In this document: piece by piece, positions 62,355-64,000 of the stretch
How the letters are laid out: every line of letters begins with the position of its first letter
How positions within the stretch are numbered: position 1 is the first letter of the stretch
Assembly: GCA_965371445.1 (NCBI GenBank)
Contig: CBDUYN010000004.1
Location: 1-64,000 of the forward strand
Source of the DNA: DASWIG01 sp965371445
GTDB lineage: Bacteria; Acidobacteriota; Thermoanaerobaculia; Multivoradales; J023
Direction of reading: 5' to 3'
DNA length: 64,000 nucleotides
The notes under the pieces: generated by a model
What the model was told of the DNA's origin: nothing
Databases searched by the model: none
The model's input: the letters and a program-made list of their open reading frames with translations, nothing else
Made by a program: the position numbers and the translations under genes

Positions 62355-64000
62355 ATGAGGAAGACAGTCTTGTCCTGTGTCGCGCTAACGATTCTGACCT
62401 TGGGCTTCAGCGCCCAGGCGCAGTGGGTCCAGTTGCCGGCGAGCGGCCAGCTGGCCGGTCCGCTCGACTCCGGTCAGAGCCAGCTCGGCGACGAGTTCTT
62501 CAACTTTCCCTCGGAGATGGGCCAGCGGCCGCTTCCCGGGGAAAGCCCGCTGACGGGCTGGATCGAGTTCAGCTTCGGCGGGCCCTACACGGACGGCGGC
62601 GACTCCAAGGTCGACTTCACGTTCAAGTATGACAGCGCCGGTCCGACCGACACCTGGGAGTTCGAGTTCGGGCAGGCGTTCCTGCTGGCCCGCAACCGGG
62701 CGTTCTCGAATCCCAACACCGCCGACCTGCCCAACGTGGGAACGCTCAACCTCGACACGGGCATGATCGAGGCGATCACCGTCAACCCGATCTTCCAGAA
62801 CACGGCCATTGCCCAGGTCACCCGGAACAACCGGATCCCCTTCGCCTTTCCGCCTACCTTTCCGCTGGACCTCGGGCCCATCAACGCCCTTCTGCCCTTC
62901 GCCCAGCAGGCGGGGATCAACACCGACGAGCTGGCGATCCTCTTCGATCCCGGCTTCATCTACAGCGACGCCAGTTTCTTCTACGATTCCGAGGGCAACG
63001 TGACGGGCTTCCAGTTCTTCGGCAAGACCGTGGTCCCGGTGGGAGTGGCCGCGCTGTTCAATCCCGCCCTGCAATTCCTTCCGATTCAGGGTCCGCCCTT
63101 CGGTCCGGCGCCGGCACCGCCGTTTCCCATCTGGGCGTTCGGCCCGACGGGCGAGTTCAACTTCGCCCACCCGTTCCAGTGTCTCTCCGAGGAGGCGCTC
63201 CTGAGCCCCCGGGGGCGGGAATTCTGCCCGACGGAGGAGAGCGACCCCGACGGGACCTTGCTTCCCCGGGAGGGTTTTTTCCGGCCCTACACGGCGCTGG
63301 GCTCGAAGAGCCTGGCGGAGGTGCCGGCCGAGCGGCAGGCCGTGTCGTGCCTGCCGACGCGCCACGCCGGCGGCGTGACGGCGACGGTCAACGGCAAGGT
63401 CTATCTCGTCGGAGAGGGCGAGAAGGTGAGCCCGGTCTCGGACCGCATGGACGTCTATGACCCCGCCACCGACACGTGGTCCGCAGGGCCACCCATCCCC
63501 GTACCGGTGATCGGGGCGCAGGGAGCGGCCGTCGGCTCGAAGATCTACGTCTACGGCGGCCGCAGCGAGCTGGGCGGCGAGGTGCTCGACATCCTCCAGG
63601 TCTTCGACACCGAGACCCACTCCTGGAGCGCGGGAGAGCCGGGCCCGATCCCGGTCGCCAACGGCGTGGCGGCCTCCATCGGCTCCGCCCTCTACGTCAT
63701 CGGCGGGCGCACCAACTCGAATCCGACCGGCCTCTCCTACAACGCCTCCACCCTGATCTACTACCCGGCGGCCCCGCCGGTGCCCGCCGGCTGGGAGGTG
63801 CCCGAGTTCAACGCCCCGAGCTTCCTCGAAGGAGCGAGCGCCGTCGGGCTGGGCGCCAAGATCTACATCCTCGGCGGCAAGAAGCTCGACCCGGCGACGG
63901 GGACGAGCTCGGTGACCGACGAGGTCACCCTCTTCACTGCGGTCAACAACACCTTCACGCCGGAGCCGCCGCTTCCCACGGGCGTCTACCAGGCGGTCGC
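62355..64000 (+). CDS. Secreted kelch-repeat protein, 3' end beyond the window
   Basis: At least 548 codons, continuing past the window. Signal peptide (LSCVALTILTLGFSAQA) after GGAG and ATG 62355. The first 270 residues form a beta-rich domain like the one in the SGNH-like protein upstream. From about residue 340 come kelch repeats with YVYGGRSELGG, YVIGGRTN and YILGGKK glycine pairs, each preceded by VYDPATDTWSAGP-type sequence, forming a propeller for binding. No catalytic motif is visible in the part present. The last gene of the cluster that begins at 57293, with its own promoter. Confidence 0.88.
   Translation, partial: MRKTVLSCVALTILTLGFSAQAQWVQLPASGQLAGPLDSGQSQLGDEFFNFPSEMGQRPLPGESPLTGWIEFSFGGPYTDGGDSKVDFTFKYDSAGPTDTWEFEFGQAFLLARNRAFSNPNTADLPNVGTLNLDTGMIEAITVNPIFQNTAIAQVTRNNRIPFAFPPTFPLDLGPINALLPFAQQAGINTDELAILFDPGFIYSDASFFYDSEGNVTGFQFFGKTVVPVGVAALFNPALQFLPIQGPPFGPAPAPPFPIWAFGPTGEFNFAHPFQCLSEEALLSPRGREFCPTEESDPDGTLLPREGFFRPYTALGSKSLAEVPAERQAVSCLPTRHAGGVTATVNGKVYLVGEGEKVSPVSDRMDVYDPATDTWSAGPPIPVPVIGAQGAAVGSKIYVYGGRSELGGEVLDILQVFDTETHSWSAGEPGPIPVANGVAASIGSALYVIGGRTNSNPTGLSYNASTLIYYPAAPPVPAGWEVPEFNAPSFLEGASAVGLGAKIYILGGKKLDPATGTSSVTDEVTLFTAVNNTFTPEPPLPTGVYQAV

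Overview
The window is a chromosomal stretch from a high-GC bacterium, most likely an Acidobacteriota member (a Thermoanaerobaculia-like lineage is my best guess). The guess rests on gene content: a large protein with the VWFA-related domain expanded in Acidobacteriota, two membrane Ser/Thr kinases (one with TPRs), two secreted gluzincin-like (HExxH) proteins, DUF3526-type ABC permeases, and an LIC_10190-like membrane protein. I saw no rRNA, tRNA, CRISPR array, transposase or integrase.

Layout. 1-4.1 kb (minus): PemK/MazF toxin-antitoxin pair, a secreted MA-clan peptidase with TPRs, and a PLP aminotransferase. 4.1-8.4 kb: a large SNF2 helicase with a degenerate PLD-like N-terminus. 8.4-17.3 kb: an ankyrin protein, a lipoprotein of the D-aminoacylase family, a VWA protein and a polytopic membrane protein. 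17.6-23.6 kb: a tight five-gene export operon (PDZ protein, NEW3-domain protein, ABC ATPase, two ABC permeases). 23.6-25 kb: scrap DNA (HAD remnant, structured repeat) and a Phd/VapC pair with a clear promoter. 26.4-30.2 kb: a three-gene exopolysaccharide operon (two GT4 enzymes and a polyprenyl-phosphate sugar phosphotransferase).

30.2-42.8 kb is the most unusual part. Four co-directional minus-strand genes encode a 7TM PP2C (SpoIIE) phosphatase, a P-loop NTPase with a frameshift, a 2060-residue NLR-like protein (family N-domain, NACHT 1, nuclease-like linker, NACHT 2, pentapeptide repeats, 14 near-identical WD40 repeats) and a Ser/Thr kinase with TPRs. The NTPase and NLR genes are 10 bp apart and form the best candidate here for an undescribed defence or signalling system.

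44.6-47.8 kb: a Cu/Zn-type permease gene, followed by a broken AAA-ATPase/TOPRIM pair that lies between the permease and a partial second copy of it, next to a PQQ-dehydrogenase fragment. 47.9-57 kb: a second Ser/Thr kinase, an alpha/beta hydrolase, a frameshifted S9 peptidase, a DUF5678 remnant, Uma2, a second HExxH protein, an amidohydrolase and a secreted FAM20/HipA-like kinase. 57.3-64 kb: a secreted-protein cluster (SGNH-like pseudoenzyme, helical protein, kelch protein that runs off the window), with two matching extended -10 promoters.

Three reading frames (NTPase near 40.3 kb, ATPase near 47.1 kb, S9 peptidase near 52.5 kb) are each broken at one point. Either these are real lesions or the assembly has indel errors; reads would decide.
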